DNA of 64,000 bases, from contig NZ_KI421509.1 in the NCBI RefSeq assembly GCF_000473225.1, positions 2,267,741-2,331,740 of the forward strand, written 5' to 3'. The DNA is from Sedimentitalea nanhaiensis DSM 24252. Its GTDB lineage: Bacteria > Pseudomonadota > Alphaproteobacteria > Rhodobacterales > Rhodobacteraceae. The translations under genes were made by a program, and so were the position numbers. Shown piece by piece: positions 17,000-26,181 of the stretch (the first letter of the stretch is position 1; each line of letters starts with the position of its first letter). The notes under the pieces are model-generated. The model searched no databases. It was not told the DNA's origin and worked only from the letters and a program-made list of their open reading frames with translations.

Positions 17000-17227
17000 A
17001 TGGCTATCTGTCTGCTCTACCGCCACAATTCCCGCCGCGCGAAATGGTATTATCGCGTAGAAATCGCCATGAACCTGTTTTCCGAGGTCTCGGTGCTGCG
17101 CGAATGGGGCATGGCCGGGGGGCGCGGGCAGACGGTCATCAACATCTACGGCAATCTGCGCGAGGCGTCGACCGCAGCGGATCGGCACCGCAACCGCGCG
17201 CTCAGCCGGGGTTACGCGCGATCCTGA
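17000..17227 (+). CDS. Small WGR-domain protein
   Basis: This 75-residue protein consists of little more than a WGR domain, named after its Trp-Gly-Arg core; here the core appears as [15 protein letters not shown], with the flanking aromatic [11 protein letters not shown] strand before it and a helix rich in Arg, Ala and His after it. WGR domains occur in PARPs, polyA polymerases and stand-alone bacterial proteins, where nucleic-acid binding is suggested. No Shine-Dalgarno sequence precedes the ATG; a well-spaced promoter ends six bases before it. The last 16 bases overlap the 3' end of the convergent amidohydrolase gene. The third residue of the motif is Met instead of Arg (WGM), so the family name is matched imperfectly. 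Confidence 0.7.
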   Translation: MAICLLYRHNSRRAKWYYRVEIAMNLFSEVSVLREWGMAGGRGQTVINIYGNLREASTAADRHRNRALSRGYARS

Positions 17228-18420
17228 TCCAAATCGGTCACCGCGCGGGCTAGAACCGACAATCCCGCGACCAGATCGTCCTCGTCCGTGTCCTCGTCGA
17301 ACGCGTGGCTGATCCCCTTGATCGACGGCACAAACAACATCGCCACCGGCAACAGTCGCGCAACATTGGTGGCGTCGTGCAATGCACCCGACGGCATGGC
17401 CCGCCAACGTCCCGGCGCAACCCGCTCGGCGGCCGCCTCAAGTGCGGTCCGCAATGCCGCATCCATCGCCACCGGCTCCAGCCCCAGCAGTGGGCCAAAA
17501 CTCAGTCCCAGCCCTCCGGTGTCGGCCACCTCTTGCGCGGTGGTCCGAATGATCGCCTCCATACGCGCAAGCCGGTCGGCATCGCCATCGCGCCACTGCA
17601 TGGAAAAGGTCGCCCGGCCCGGCACAATCGACGATGCATTGGGATGCAGCGCGACGTGGCCGATGGTCCACACGGTGCGCGGTGAAACCACGTGCTGGAA
17701 CCGCCCGTTGATCGCCGTGTTAAAGGCCGACACGGCCTGAAACGCATCCCGTCGCAGTTGCATCGGCGTTGTCCCGGCGTGATTCTGCCGGCCATCAAAG
17801 GTCAGGCGCATGTCGCGGATGCCGACGATATCCGTGACCACACCGATTTGTTCATCCGCGACATCCAGCGCCGGACCTTGCTCGATATGCATTTCGACAA
17901 AGCCGGTGAACTGCGCGGGATCCACAAAATCACCAGCCCCGGCCGCCAGTGGCGCCCGCGCCTCGGCAAAGGTTACACCGTCGTGATCTGTCAGGGTATC
18001 TGCAAGTGACAGATCAATCTGCCCGGACCAGACGGCGCTGCCGGTAGTAACGCCAAAGCGGCCTTCCTCGTCCTGAAAGCTTACCACAGACACTGCCGGA
18101 CGACCGTTTTCACGGCAAGTGCGCGCTATCTCAAGCGCCGCAATCACACCCAGCGCCCCATCCAGCCAACCACCCTCGGGCTGGCTGTCGGAATGCGATC
18201 CCAACAACAGCGACCGCCCCTCAGCCAAACCGAACAGATTGCCGACAGGATCCTGTTGCACCGTCAATCCCGCCGCGCGCATCCGGTCGGCCAGCCAGGC
18301 CCGTGCCGCAATATCCGCATCGCTGTATGCAGGCCGGATCACGCCCTTGCCCACACCGGCCGCACCAAATGTGCGCAACTGGTGCAGGTCTGACAGAAAT
18401 CGTTCAGAATTGGGTGTCAT
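17212..18420 (-). CDS. Zn-dependent amidohydrolase of the allantoate/N-carbamoylase (M20) family
   Basis: This 402-residue enzyme belongs to the hydantoinase/carbamoylase branch of the M20 metallopeptidases, which remove N-carbamoyl or ureido groups from amino acids. Metal ligands show in [16 protein letters not shown] and the QDEEGRFG segment, followed by the HIEQGP motif and, near the C-terminus, the PSGALHDA segment with the last ligand. The ATG at 18420 has AAAGGA upstream. Typical length for the family is about 410. The substrate is unclear: allantoate, N-carbamoyl-amino acids and ureidoglycolate are all possible, because no purine or hydantoin genes are adjacent. It converges on the WGR gene and overlaps its end by 16 bases. 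Confidence 0.87.
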   Translation of the reverse strand: MTPNSERFLSDLHQLRTFGAAGVGKGVIRPAYSDADIAARAWLADRMRAAGLTVQQDPVGNLFGLAEGRSLLLGSHSDSQPEGGWLDGALGVIAALEIARTCRENGRPAVSVVSFQDEEGRFGVTTGSAVWSGQIDLSLADTLTDHDGVTFAEARAPLAAGAGDFVDPAQFTGFVEMHIEQGPALDVADEQIGVVTDIVGIRDMRLTFDGRQNHAGTTPMQLRRDAFQAVSAFNTAINGRFQHVVSPRTVWTIGHVALHPNASSIVPGRATFSMQWRDGDADRLARMEAIIRTTAQEVADTGGLGLSFGPLLGLEPVAMDAALRTALEAAAERVAPGRWRAMPSGALHDATNVARLLPVAMLFVPSIKGISHAFDEDTDEDDLVAGLSVLARAVTDLDQDRA

Positions 18421-18591
18421 GTCGGATGTCCTTTCGCCGGTGCGATGCCGTTTCGGGGGCCTGCCGATCCTATGGATCGACGATCCCAAAGCCACGTTCA
18501 CCGTATTGTCAATCGACAGGGAAAAAAACCGGCACCCCACTGGCCTCGCTTGCCGGTCTCGCCTAAGACAAGGATAATCAGGAGATATCCC

Positions 18592-19242
18592 ATGTCACAT
18601 ATCACCCTGGTCCGCCACGGCCAGGCAAATACCCAGGCCCGTGACGAGGCCAGTTATGACCGTCTCAGCGACCTGGGCCACCGTCAGGCCGCGTGGCTGG
18701 GTGACCATCTGCGTGCCTCGGCCAATCACCACCCGCGCGTTTACAGCGGCACATTGCAGCGTCATGTGGAAACCGCCCGGGGCATGGCGGTGGGTGATGC
18801 TGTGCAGGACGAACGCCTGAACGAATTGGAATATTTCACCCTTGCAAAACTGATGGAAGAGCAGCACGGACTGCCGATGCCAGTCGAACGCGAAGGCTTT
18901 GTGAGCCATCTACCGCAGGTCTTCAGTGCGTGGCATGACGGAAAACTGGAAGGCGCGCCGGAAACATTTGCCCAATTTGAAACCCGCATAACCGATGTTC
19001 TGAGCGAAATCTCGCAAGGGCCGGGGGCAGGCCTGGTGGTGACTTCGGGCGGGTTGATCGCCATCGTCATGCGCCAGATGATGGGGCTGGACATGCAGGC
19101 GACGGCGCGCATCGCGCTGGCGATCATGAACACGTCGATGCACCGCATGTACATGATCGGGGACCGCATGAGCCCGGTTCTGTTCAACGCGGTACCACAT
19201 CTGGAAACGCCCGACCGGCACTTTGCCCAGACCCATTTCTAG
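18592..19242 (+). CDS. Histidine phosphatase family protein (phosphoglycerate-mutase-like)
   Basis: This 216-residue cytoplasmic protein carries the catalytic RHG motif at residues 8-10 (LVRHGQANT), the [12 protein letters not shown] segment that provides the conserved Arg pair, and a later HIS-equivalent region around [15 protein letters not shown] precedes the ATG at 18592. It lies 51 bases before the saccharopine pair on the same strand and may share their transcript. Family members remove phosphate from many small molecules; the true substrate is unknown. Confidence 0.82.
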   Translation: MSHITLVRHGQANTQARDEASYDRLSDLGHRQAAWLGDHLRASANHHPRVYSGTLQRHVETARGMAVGDAVQDERLNELEYFTLAKLMEEQHGLPMPVEREGFVSHLPQVFSAWHDGKLEGAPETFAQFETRITDVLSEISQGPGAGLVVTSGGLIAIVMRQMMGLDMQATARIALAIMNTSMHRMYMIGDRMSPVLFNAVPHLETPDRHFAQTHF

Positions 19243-19293
19243 GCGGCACGCCCGAACCGCATGTACAAAACCCCAGCCAGAGGAAGGCGAAAC

Positions 19294-20349
19294 ATGACAC
19301 ATCTCTGGATCCGCGCGGAACAACGCGCAAACGAAGAGCGCGTTGGATTGACCCCAGATGGCGCACGCCGGTTGATCGCCGCCGGGGTGCACGTCACGAT
19401 CGAGGAAAGCTCGGTCCGCGCCATCGGGCTGGAAGGCTACACGCAGGCGGGCTGCGAAATCGCTCCTGAAAACAGCTGGCCCTCCGCCCCCGCCGACGCC
19501 ATCATCTTCGGCCTCAAGGAATTGCCCGAGGACGGAACCCCGCTGAGCCATCGCCACATCCTGTTCGGCCATGCCTACAAAGGCCAACCGGCAGGGCGGA
19601 TCCTGTTGACCCGGTTCAGGGCCGGAGGCGGCACGCTGTACGATCTGGAATATCTGGTTGACGAGTCCGGTCGCCGGGTTGCCGCGTTCGGATACTGGGC
19701 CGGCTACGCCGGGGCCGCCGTGGCGTTGAAATGCTGGGCTGCGCAACAACGCAACGCCATCGCCGGGCCGGTGTCGACCTATCCGAATTCGACTGCGCTG
19801 CGGGCGGATCTGAAGGCTGACATGAGCACGACTGACACCAAGCGCCCGACCGCGCTGGTCATCGGCGCCTTGGGACGCGTGGGGACCGGCGCCGCCGATC
19901 TGTGCGCGGCGATGGACGTGCCGGTCACCCGCTGGGATATGGACCAGACGGCCCATGGCGGCCCCTTCCCCGAAGTGTTGGAGCACGAGATTTTTCTCAA
20001 CTGCATCCTGGCGCGCCCCGGCACGCCGGTCTTTGTGCCCCAAGCCGCCAGGACCGCGCCCCGCACTCTGTCGGTGATCGGCGATATCGCCTGCGATCCG
20101 GACAGCGATTTTTCCCCGATCAAGGTGTATGACCGCACCACCACCTGGGACGAACCCGCCCTGCGGGTTCAGGATCATCCGGTGCTCGATGTCACCGCGA
20201 TCGACAACCTGCCGTCGATGCTGCCCGTGGAAAGTTCACAGGATTATGCCGAACAGCTGCTGCCCTCTCTGCTGACGCTGGGCAATCTCGACGGCGGTGT
20301 CTGGGGCCGGGCAAAGGCGACATTTGACGAACATATGAAAGGGATCTGA
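19294..20349 (+). CDS. Saccharopine dehydrogenase, lysine-forming type (acting as lysine-ketoglutarate reductase)
   Basis: This 351-residue protein of the LYS1/AlaDH-PNT fold interconverts lysine plus 2-oxoglutarate with saccharopine. The N-terminal half carries WIRAEQRANEERVGLTPDGA, close to the fungal LYS1 start, and the C-terminal half has a Rossmann GALGRVGTGA loop with the HPVLDVTAIDNLPSMLP region. The ATG at 19294 has AGAGGAAGG upstream. The next gene starts four bases after its stop and encodes the second pathway enzyme. In lysine degradation the two would convert lysine through saccharopine to aminoadipate semialdehyde plus glutamate; this direction is inferred, since no lysine biosynthesis genes of the aminoadipate route are near. 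Confidence 0.85.
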   Translation: MTHLWIRAEQRANEERVGLTPDGARRLIAAGVHVTIEESSVRAIGLEGYTQAGCEIAPENSWPSAPADAIIFGLKELPEDGTPLSHRHILFGHAYKGQPAGRILLTRFRAGGGTLYDLEYLVDESGRRVAAFGYWAGYAGAAVALKCWAAQQRNAIAGPVSTYPNSTALRADLKADMSTTDTKRPTALVIGALGRVGTGAADLCAAMDVPVTRWDMDQTAHGGPFPEVLEHEIFLNCILARPGTPVFVPQAARTAPRTLSVIGDIACDPDSDFSPIKVYDRTTTWDEPALRVQDHPVLDVTAIDNLPSMLPVESSQDYAEQLLPSLLTLGNLDGGVWGRAKATFDEHMKGI

Positions 20350-20352
20350 GAC

Positions 20353-21495
20353 ATGACCATTCACTGGTGCGGCACCGGCCTTTCGGCAATCCCCGGCCTG
20401 CGACGCCTGATCACGGCGGGCCACGATGTGACCGTCTGGAACCGGACGGTCGACAAGGCCCGCGCGGCGGTTGGCGATCTGACCGACGATATTCATGCCT
20501 TTGATACAGAGGCGCTGTCCGAACAACTGGTCAAGGGCGACGTGGTGGTGTCGATGCTGCCCGGCGACTGGCATGTCCCGCTGGCTGAACTCGCCATTTC
20601 CAAGGGCACGCATTTTGTCAGTTCGTCCTATATTGCGCCCGAAATGCGCGCCTTGAACGATGCCGCCCGCGATGCAGGCGTTGCACTGGTCAACGAGGTC
20701 GGTCTGGATCCGGGCATCGACCATCTCATGGCCCATGCGCTGATCGATGACTACCGCTCCTCTGAGGCGTTCGATGCCGCCAATCACCTCAGTTTCATCT
20801 CGTATTGCGGCGGTGTGCCGAAAATCGCCAACCCGTTTCGTTACAAGTTCAGCTGGTCCCCATTGGGGGTGCTCAAGGCGCTGCGCTCGCCCAGCCGGTC
20901 GATCCGCGACTATTCGGAACTGCGGGTGGACCGGCCCTGGGACGCAATCAGCAGCTATGACGCGCCCCTCCCGACACCGGAAACCTTCGAAGTCTATCCA
21001 AACCGGGATTCGATTCCGTTCATGGCCCAGTACCAGTTCGAAGGCGGCTGGCCGGTCAAGGAATTCGTGCGCGGCACCCTGCGTCTGAACGGTTGGGCCG
21101 CGGCCTGGGCCGATGTGTTTGCCGAGGTCGAAACCCTGAGCGGCCCCGAAGGCGACGCGCGGCTGAAAGAGATGTCCGACCAGTTCTGGGCCGAAAACGC
21201 CTATGACCCGGGCGAGCCAGACCGGGTGGTGCTGTGTGTCGGACTAAAAGCCGAAAAGGATGGCGTGTCGGTCTGTCACAAGACCTATGTGATGGATGCC
21301 TGGGGCGACGAGAACGGAACGGCCATGGCACGGCTGGTATCGATCCCGGTCTCGCTGGCGGTAGAATCCGTGCTGAGCGGAGATATTCCCGCCGGGGTAC
21401 ACGCCGCACCCAGCGATCCAAAGCTGGTACATGGCTGGCTGGCCGAAATCGACAAGCTGGCGCAGCATTTGACTGTCCAAGACCACCTGGCCTAA
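20353..21495 (+). CDS. Saccharopine dehydrogenase, glutamate-forming type
   Basis: This 380-residue protein of the LYS9/saccharopine dehydrogenase family oxidises saccharopine to glutamate and aminoadipate semialdehyde. It starts with a nucleotide-binding segment (IHWCGTGLSAIPGLRRL, a modified GxGxxG loop), then NEVGLDPGIDHLMA, a family hallmark, and SYCGGVPKIANPFRYKFSW in the catalytic domain. It is four bases downstream of the lysine-forming partner and ends by overlapping the stop codon of a convergent ABC ATPase gene. Many bacterial enzymes of this family are about 400 residues, so the length is normal. Confidence 0.87.
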   Translation: MTIHWCGTGLSAIPGLRRLITAGHDVTVWNRTVDKARAAVGDLTDDIHAFDTEALSEQLVKGDVVVSMLPGDWHVPLAELAISKGTHFVSSSYIAPEMRALNDAARDAGVALVNEVGLDPGIDHLMAHALIDDYRSSEAFDAANHLSFISYCGGVPKIANPFRYKFSWSPLGVLKALRSPSRSIRDYSELRVDRPWDAISSYDAPLPTPETFEVYPNRDSIPFMAQYQFEGGWPVKEFVRGTLRLNGWAAAWADVFAEVETLSGPEGDARLKEMSDQFWAENAYDPGEPDRVVLCVGLKAEKDGVSVCHKTYVMDAWGDENGTAMARLVSIPVSLAVESVLSGDIPAGVHAAPSDPKLVHGWLAEIDKLAQHLTVQDHLA

Positions 21496-22451
21496 GAGGG
21501 CGCGCCGCGTTCGGGGTTATCCGCATGCGGGCGGGTCAACGCCAGGAAGACGTCTTCCAGATCGGCCTCTTCGGTCTTGACGTCACGGATGGTGATGGCC
21601 GCCGCCTGCACCGCCGACAGCACCTGATCCGCGCTGGTCTGGCGGCTATGATAGCGCAGCACCACGGCCCCATCCTCGCGCTGGCTGGCGGTGATCCCTT
21701 GGGCCTGCGGCAATGCGGCCACGGGACCCTCCGGATGAATGACCATTGTTCGGGCATCCAGCCGTCCCAACAGGTTTGCGGTGCTGTCGCGCGCCACCAC
21801 GGCACCCTGATCGATGATCGCGATCTCGTCGCACATCTCCTGCGCCTCTTCCAGGTAATGGGTGGTCAGGATAATCGTCATACCCTGCTGGTTCAGCCGG
21901 CGCACGTTGTTCCACAGCATCTGACGTAGCTCGATATCGACCCCGGCCGTGGGTTCATCCAACACCAGGATATGCGGATGATGCACCAGCGCCTTGCCCA
22001 GAAGCAGCCGTCGCCGCATACCGCCCGACAGCGAGCGGGCATAGGATTGCGCCTTGTCGGTCAGCCCGATCATCGCCAGGATCTCGTCGCTGCGCCGCTG
22101 CGATGCGGGCACACCATACAGCCCCGCTTGCACCTCGAGCGCAGCGCGTGGGGTAAAGAACGGATCCAGGTTCAGTTCTTGCGGCATCACCCCGATGGCC
22201 GCGCGCGACTGGCGTGGATTGAGGTCCTGATCGAATCCCCAGATCGTCACCTGCCCCGTCGTCTTGGTAACCAGCCCGGCCAGGATGTTGATCAGGGTCG
22301 ACTTCCCCGCGCCATTCGGGCCCAACAGGCCAAAAACCGACCCGCACGGCACCGACAGGTCGATCCCTTTCAGCGCCTGCTTGGCAGGTTGGCCGCGTGT
22401 CCCGCGATAGGTCTTGGTCAACCCTTTGAGTCGGATTGCGTCCTGTGTCAT
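21492..22451 (-). CDS. ABC-2-type (DrrA-like) ABC transporter ATPase, no permease nearby
   Basis: This 319-residue ATPase has Walker A GPNGAGKSTLINILAG, the signature SLSGGMRRRLLLGKAL, Walker B ILVLDEPTAGVDIELRQ and a long C-terminal regulatory tail, as in DrrA/NodI-type exporters. The partner membrane protein (ABC-2 permease, normally right behind) is missing on both sides: the saccharopine gene ends inside its stop region and a zinc-finger gene lies upstream on the other strand. The stop TAG overlaps the convergent TAA of the saccharopine gene. It must work with a permease encoded elsewhere, or the permease was lost. Confidence 0.88.
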   Translation of the reverse strand: MTQDAIRLKGLTKTYRGTRGQPAKQALKGIDLSVPCGSVFGLLGPNGAGKSTLINILAGLVTKTTGQVTIWGFDQDLNPRQSRAAIGVMPQELNLDPFFTPRAALEVQAGLYGVPASQRRSDEILAMIGLTDKAQSYARSLSGGMRRRLLLGKALVHHPHILVLDEPTAGVDIELRQMLWNNVRRLNQQGMTIILTTHYLEEAQEMCDEIAIIDQGAVVARDSTANLLGRLDARTMVIHPEGPVAALPQAQGITASQREDGAVVLRYHSRQTSADQVLSAVQAAAITIRDVKTEEADLEDVFLALTRPHADNPERGAPS

Positions 22452-22538
22452 TGCACCACTTGCCCCCGGATTTGCCTTGGCTCATAAAAGCACCTAAGCC
22501 ATGGCCAGCAGGCCGACAACCAGAAGGACCGCTGAGGA

Positions 22539-22718
22539 ATGACCATCGAAGCGCCGGAAACCAAGATTGTGGACAGCTATCGCATCGCTTGTGACGGCAG
22601 TGAAGGCGCGTTGGGCCATCCCAGGGTCTGGTTGCAAATTCCCAATGAACACGGTTGGGTCGAATGTCCCTATTGCGATTGCAAATTCGTGCATCGCGAT
22701 CACGCCGACAGCAAGTAA
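22539..22718 (+). CDS. Small CHCC zinc-finger protein
   Basis: This 59-residue protein starts MTIEAPETK. It contains IACDG, then [10 protein letters not shown], and ends with [19 protein letters not shown]. The ACDG Cys, the GHP His and the CPYC pair fit the zf-CHCC pattern shared with mitochondrial complex I subunit NDUFS6. GAGGA lies just upstream of the ATG. Alphaproteobacterial homologues are usually annotated as zinc-finger domain proteins of unknown role; in mitochondria the relative helps assemble complex I. It lies before polA on the same strand, 154 bases away. Confidence 0.82.
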   Translation: MTIEAPETKIVDSYRIACDGSEGALGHPRVWLQIPNEHGWVECPYCDCKFVHRDHADSK

Positions 22719-22872
22719 CCGACCGTTCGGAGCAGGCCGCGACAGGCGTCGACCGTTGCGATGATAAACCCGTGGCAATGGCCCGTCTTTCGGTGCGGCG
22801 CGATTGCCTGTCCGTTGGAATTGCGGAATACAGGCCGGGGCTGGGTGACGCGAAACACAGGGGACTGGTACA

Positions 22873-25677
22873 ATGGTTGAGACGACATTCGGCAAGGGCT
22901 GCCATCTGCACCTGATCGACGGCTCGGCCTTTATCTTTCGCGCCTATCATGCCCTGCCGCCCCTGACGCGCAAATCCGACGGCCTGCCGATCGGCGCGGT
23001 GGCCGGGTTCTGCAACATGCTGCACCGCTATGTCGAGGGCAACACCGGTCCCGACGCGCCGACCCATGTCGCGGTGATCTTTGACAAGGGCAGTCATACA
23101 TTTCGCAACGACATGTACGACCTGTACAAGGCCAACCGCGAAGCGATGCCCGAGGATCTGCGCCCGCAGATGCCGCTGACACGCCGGGCGACCGAAGCCT
23201 TTAACATCGCCTGCAAGGAGCTCGAGGGCTTTGAGGCAGACGACATCATCGCCACCCTGTCCTGTCAGGCGCGCGAAGCGGGCGGCCGGGTCACGATCAT
23301 CAGTTCCGACAAGGACCTGATGCAGCTGGTGGGCGACGGGGTCGAGATGCTGGACGCGATGAAGAACCGCCGCATCGATCGCGACGGCGTAATCGAAAAA
23401 TTCGGCGTCGGCCCGGACCGGGTGGTCGATGTTCAGGCTCTGGCTGGCGACAGCGTGGACAATGTGCCCGGCGCGCCGGGGATCGGCATCAAGACCGCCG
23501 CCCTGCTGATCAACGAATTTGGCGATCTGGAAACGCTGCTGGACCGGGCCGGAGAGATCAAGCAACCCAAACGCCGCCAGACGCTGATCGACATGCGCGA
23601 CCAGATCGAGCTGAGCAAACGGCTGGTGCAGCTGGATTGCGACACGCCGCTGGATTTCGGGCTGGACGATCTCGAAGTCCGCGATCCGGACCCGGATACG
23701 CTGTTGTCCTTTCTGGCCGAAATGGAGTTCCGCACCCTGTCGCGCCGCATTGCCGATCAACTGGGCGCCGAGGCCCCTGTGATTGAAGACAAGGTGGCCC
23801 CGCCGACCGACACCGATGCCCCCGAAGCACCGTCATTTTCCGATGCCACCTATACCTGCGTGCACGATGCCGAAACACTGCAAGACTGGATCGATCAGAT
23901 CCGTGAACGCGGTTGGGTGGCGGTGGATACCGAAACCACCGGGCTGAACGAGATGATCGCAGATCTGGTCGGGATATCCCTGTGCGTCGAGGCCGGGCGG
24001 GCCTGCTATATCCCGCTGATCCACAAGGCGGCAGCCACCGACGACCTGTTTGGCTCGGACGATCTGGCCGAGGGGCAAATGGCACCGCAGACAGTGCTGA
24101 ACCTGCTGAAACCCGTGCTTGAGGACCCTGCGATCCTGAAGATCGGGCAGAACATGAAATACGACGCCAAGATCTTTGCCCGCCAGGGTATCGAAGTGGC
24201 CCCCATCGACGACACCATGCTGCTGTCCTATGCGATGCACGCCGGACTGCACAATCACGGCATGGACACACTGAGCGAACGGTATCTGGGCCACACGCCG
24301 ATCCCGATCAAGCCGCTGTTGGGCAGCGGCAAATCCGCGATCACCTTTGACAAGGTCCCGGTCGACAAGGCCACCGAGTATGCCGCCGAAGATGCCGACA
24401 TCACCCTGCGCTTGTGGCAAACGTTCAAGCCCCAGCTACATCGCAACCAGGTCACGACCGTTTACGAGACACTCGAGCGGCCTTTGGTCCCCGTGCTGGC
24501 GCAAATGGAAATGCACGGCGTCAAGATCGACCGCGATACGCTGTCACGCATGTCCAACGCTTTTGCCCAGAAAATGGCCGGGCTCGAGGCCGAAATCCAC
24601 GATCTGGCTGGTGAAACCTTTAACGTCGGCAGCCCCAAGCAACTGGGCGAAATCCTGTTCGACAAGATGGGAATCGAGGGCGGCAAGCGTGGCAAGACGG
24701 GGGCTTATGCCACCGGCGTCGATGTGCTCGAGGATCTGGCCACCGAACACGACCTGCCCGCCCGAGTGCTGGACTGGCGTCAGCTGAGCAAGCTGAAATC
24801 GACCTATACCGACGCGCTGCAGACCCATATCAACCCCGACACCGGACGGGTGCATACGTCGTATTCCATTGCCGGGGCCAGCACCGGGCGTCTGGCTTCG
24901 ACCGATCCGAACCTGCAGAACATCCCGGTGCGCACCGAGGAAGGCCGCCGCATCCGCGAAGCCTTTGTGGCAGAGCCGGGCAATGTATTGGTGTCGCTGG
25001 ACTATTCCCAGATCGAACTGCGCATCCTCGCCCATATCGCCAACATCCCGGCGCTGAAACAGGCCTTTGCCGATGGGCTGGACATTCACGCGATGACCGC
25101 CAGCGAAATGTTCGACGTACCGCTGGACGAAATGACACCGGACATCCGCCGGCAGGCCAAGGCGATCAATTTCGGCGTGATCTATGGTATTTCCGGTTTT
25201 GGGCTGGCCCGCAACCTGCGCATCCCGCGATCACAGGCGCAGGGTTTCATCGACCGCTATTTCGAACGCTTTCCCGGCATTCGCACCTACATGGACGACA
25301 CCAAGGCTTTTGCCAAGGAACATGGCTTTGTGCAGACGCTGTTTGGCCGCAAGATCCACACGCCCGAGATCAACGCCAAAGGGCCGCGTGCCAGCTTTGC
25401 CTATCGCGCCGCGATCAACGCGCCGATTCAGGGCACTGCCGCCGATGTGATCCGCCGTGCGATGATTCGCATGCCGGCAGCCATTGATGGGCTACCCGCC
25501 AGGATGCTGTTGCAGGTCCATGACGAATTGCTGTTCGAAGTGGCGGAAACCGCGGTGGATGACATCATCGCGCGCGCCCGCGATATCATGGAAAATGCCG
25601 CGGACCCGGCGGTTCGCCTGGACGTGAAACTGACCGTAGATGCCGGACAGGGGGCAAACTGGGCTCAGGCGCACTGA
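22873..25677 (+). CDS. polA: DNA polymerase I
   Basis: This 934-residue protein has three domains: 5'-3' exonuclease (about residues 10-290, HLIDGSAFIFRAYH and GDSVDNVPGAPGIG), 3'-5' proofreading exonuclease (about 340-530, with DxE residues Asp352 and Glu354 in VDTETTGLNE), and polymerase (about 560-934). The polymerase carries motif A LVSLDYSQIELRIL, motif B RRQAKAINFGVIYG and motif C VHDELLFE. All catalytic residues visible are intact, so proofreading should work. It fills gaps in lagging-strand synthesis and repair. The gene stands alone upstream of rpsO. Confidence 0.97.
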   Translation: MVETTFGKGCHLHLIDGSAFIFRAYHALPPLTRKSDGLPIGAVAGFCNMLHRYVEGNTGPDAPTHVAVIFDKGSHTFRNDMYDLYKANREAMPEDLRPQMPLTRRATEAFNIACKELEGFEADDIIATLSCQAREAGGRVTIISSDKDLMQLVGDGVEMLDAMKNRRIDRDGVIEKFGVGPDRVVDVQALAGDSVDNVPGAPGIGIKTAALLINEFGDLETLLDRAGEIKQPKRRQTLIDMRDQIELSKRLVQLDCDTPLDFGLDDLEVRDPDPDTLLSFLAEMEFRTLSRRIADQLGAEAPVIEDKVAPPTDTDAPEAPSFSDATYTCVHDAETLQDWIDQIRERGWVAVDTETTGLNEMIADLVGISLCVEAGRACYIPLIHKAAATDDLFGSDDLAEGQMAPQTVLNLLKPVLEDPAILKIGQNMKYDAKIFARQGIEVAPIDDTMLLSYAMHAGLHNHGMDTLSERYLGHTPIPIKPLLGSGKSAITFDKVPVDKATEYAAEDADITLRLWQTFKPQLHRNQVTTVYETLERPLVPVLAQMEMHGVKIDRDTLSRMSNAFAQKMAGLEAEIHDLAGETFNVGSPKQLGEILFDKMGIEGGKRGKTGAYATGVDVLEDLATEHDLPARVLDWRQLSKLKSTYTDALQTHINPDTGRVHTSYSIAGASTGRLASTDPNLQNIPVRTEEGRRIREAFVAEPGNVLVSLDYSQIELRILAHIANIPALKQAFADGLDIHAMTASEMFDVPLDEMTPDIRRQAKAINFGVIYGISGFGLARNLRIPRSQAQGFIDRYFERFPGIRTYMDDTKAFAKEHGFVQTLFGRKIHTPEINAKGPRASFAYRAAINAPIQGTAADVIRRAMIRMPAAIDGLPARMLLQVHDELLFEVAETAVDDIIARARDIMENAADPAVRLDVKLTVDAGQGANWAQAH

Positions 25678-25743
25678 CCCGGAGGCCGCGCACCGAACAA
25701 AACCCTTTGCCATCCCGCACGATTCCGCCTATACGCGCCCATC

Positions 25744-25780
25744 CGCAACCGACTCGGTCAATTTCGCCGACCGGGTTGCG
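25744..25780 (+). promoter_or_regulatory. Structured rpsO leader: bulged hairpin
   Basis: Outer arms CGCAACC (25744-25750) and GGTTGCG (25774-25780) pair fully, and an inner stem CGGTC (25755-25759) with GACCG (25769-25773) stacks directly on it with a 4-nt bulge (GACT) on the 5' side. This lies 75 bases before rpsO. S15 autoregulates its own mRNA in several bacteria through different leader folds, so this is a candidate S15-binding leader. Confidence 0.5.
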
Positions 25781-25854
25781 GAGCGCTCCAAGGGCCTGTG
25801 CTGGACGACATCCCGGCCTGCGCCATTCATCTTAACCCTGTAAAGGAGACCCCG

Positions 25855-26124
25855 ATGTCGATCACTGCCGCTGAAAAAGCCCGCGTCATGAAGGAATTTG
25901 GCACCAAGGAAGGCGACACCGGTTCGCCCGAGGTTCAGGTAGCCATCCTGTCCTCGCGCATCGCGACCCTGACCGAGCATTTCAAGACCCACAAAAAGGA
26001 CAACCACGGTCGCCGTGGCCTGTTGAAAATGGTCGCGCTGCGCCGCAAACTGCTGGACTATGTCAAAGGCAAGGACGAAGCCCGCTATCAGGACCTGATC
26101 GGCCGCCTGGGCCTGCGCCGCTAA
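25855..26124 (+). CDS. rpsO: 30S ribosomal protein S15
   Basis: This 89-residue ribosomal protein binds 16S rRNA early in 30S assembly. Its sequence has the S15 hallmarks [27 protein letters not shown] and a C-terminal [17 protein letters not shown] precedes the ATG at 25855. A strong terminator follows after 26 bases. The upstream leader holds a hairpin that may be an autoregulatory site. Confidence 0.97.
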   Translation: MSITAAEKARVMKEFGTKEGDTGSPEVQVAILSSRIATLTEHFKTHKKDNHGRRGLLKMVALRRKLLDYVKGKDEARYQDLIGRLGLRR

Positions 26125-26150
26125 CAGCGGATCAGCCAGCCCCCTATCTA

Positions 26151-26177
26151 AACGCCCGCCATCTGGTGGGCGTTTTT
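26151..26177 (+). terminator. Rho-independent terminator after rpsO
   Basis: A 10-bp stem (AACGCCCGCC, 26151-26160, with GGTGGGCGTT, 26165-26174, one G-T pair) closes a 4-nt loop and runs into a T tract ending at 26177. It lies between rpsO and the convergent hemF gene. Confidence 0.9.
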
Positions 26178-26181
26178 CGTT

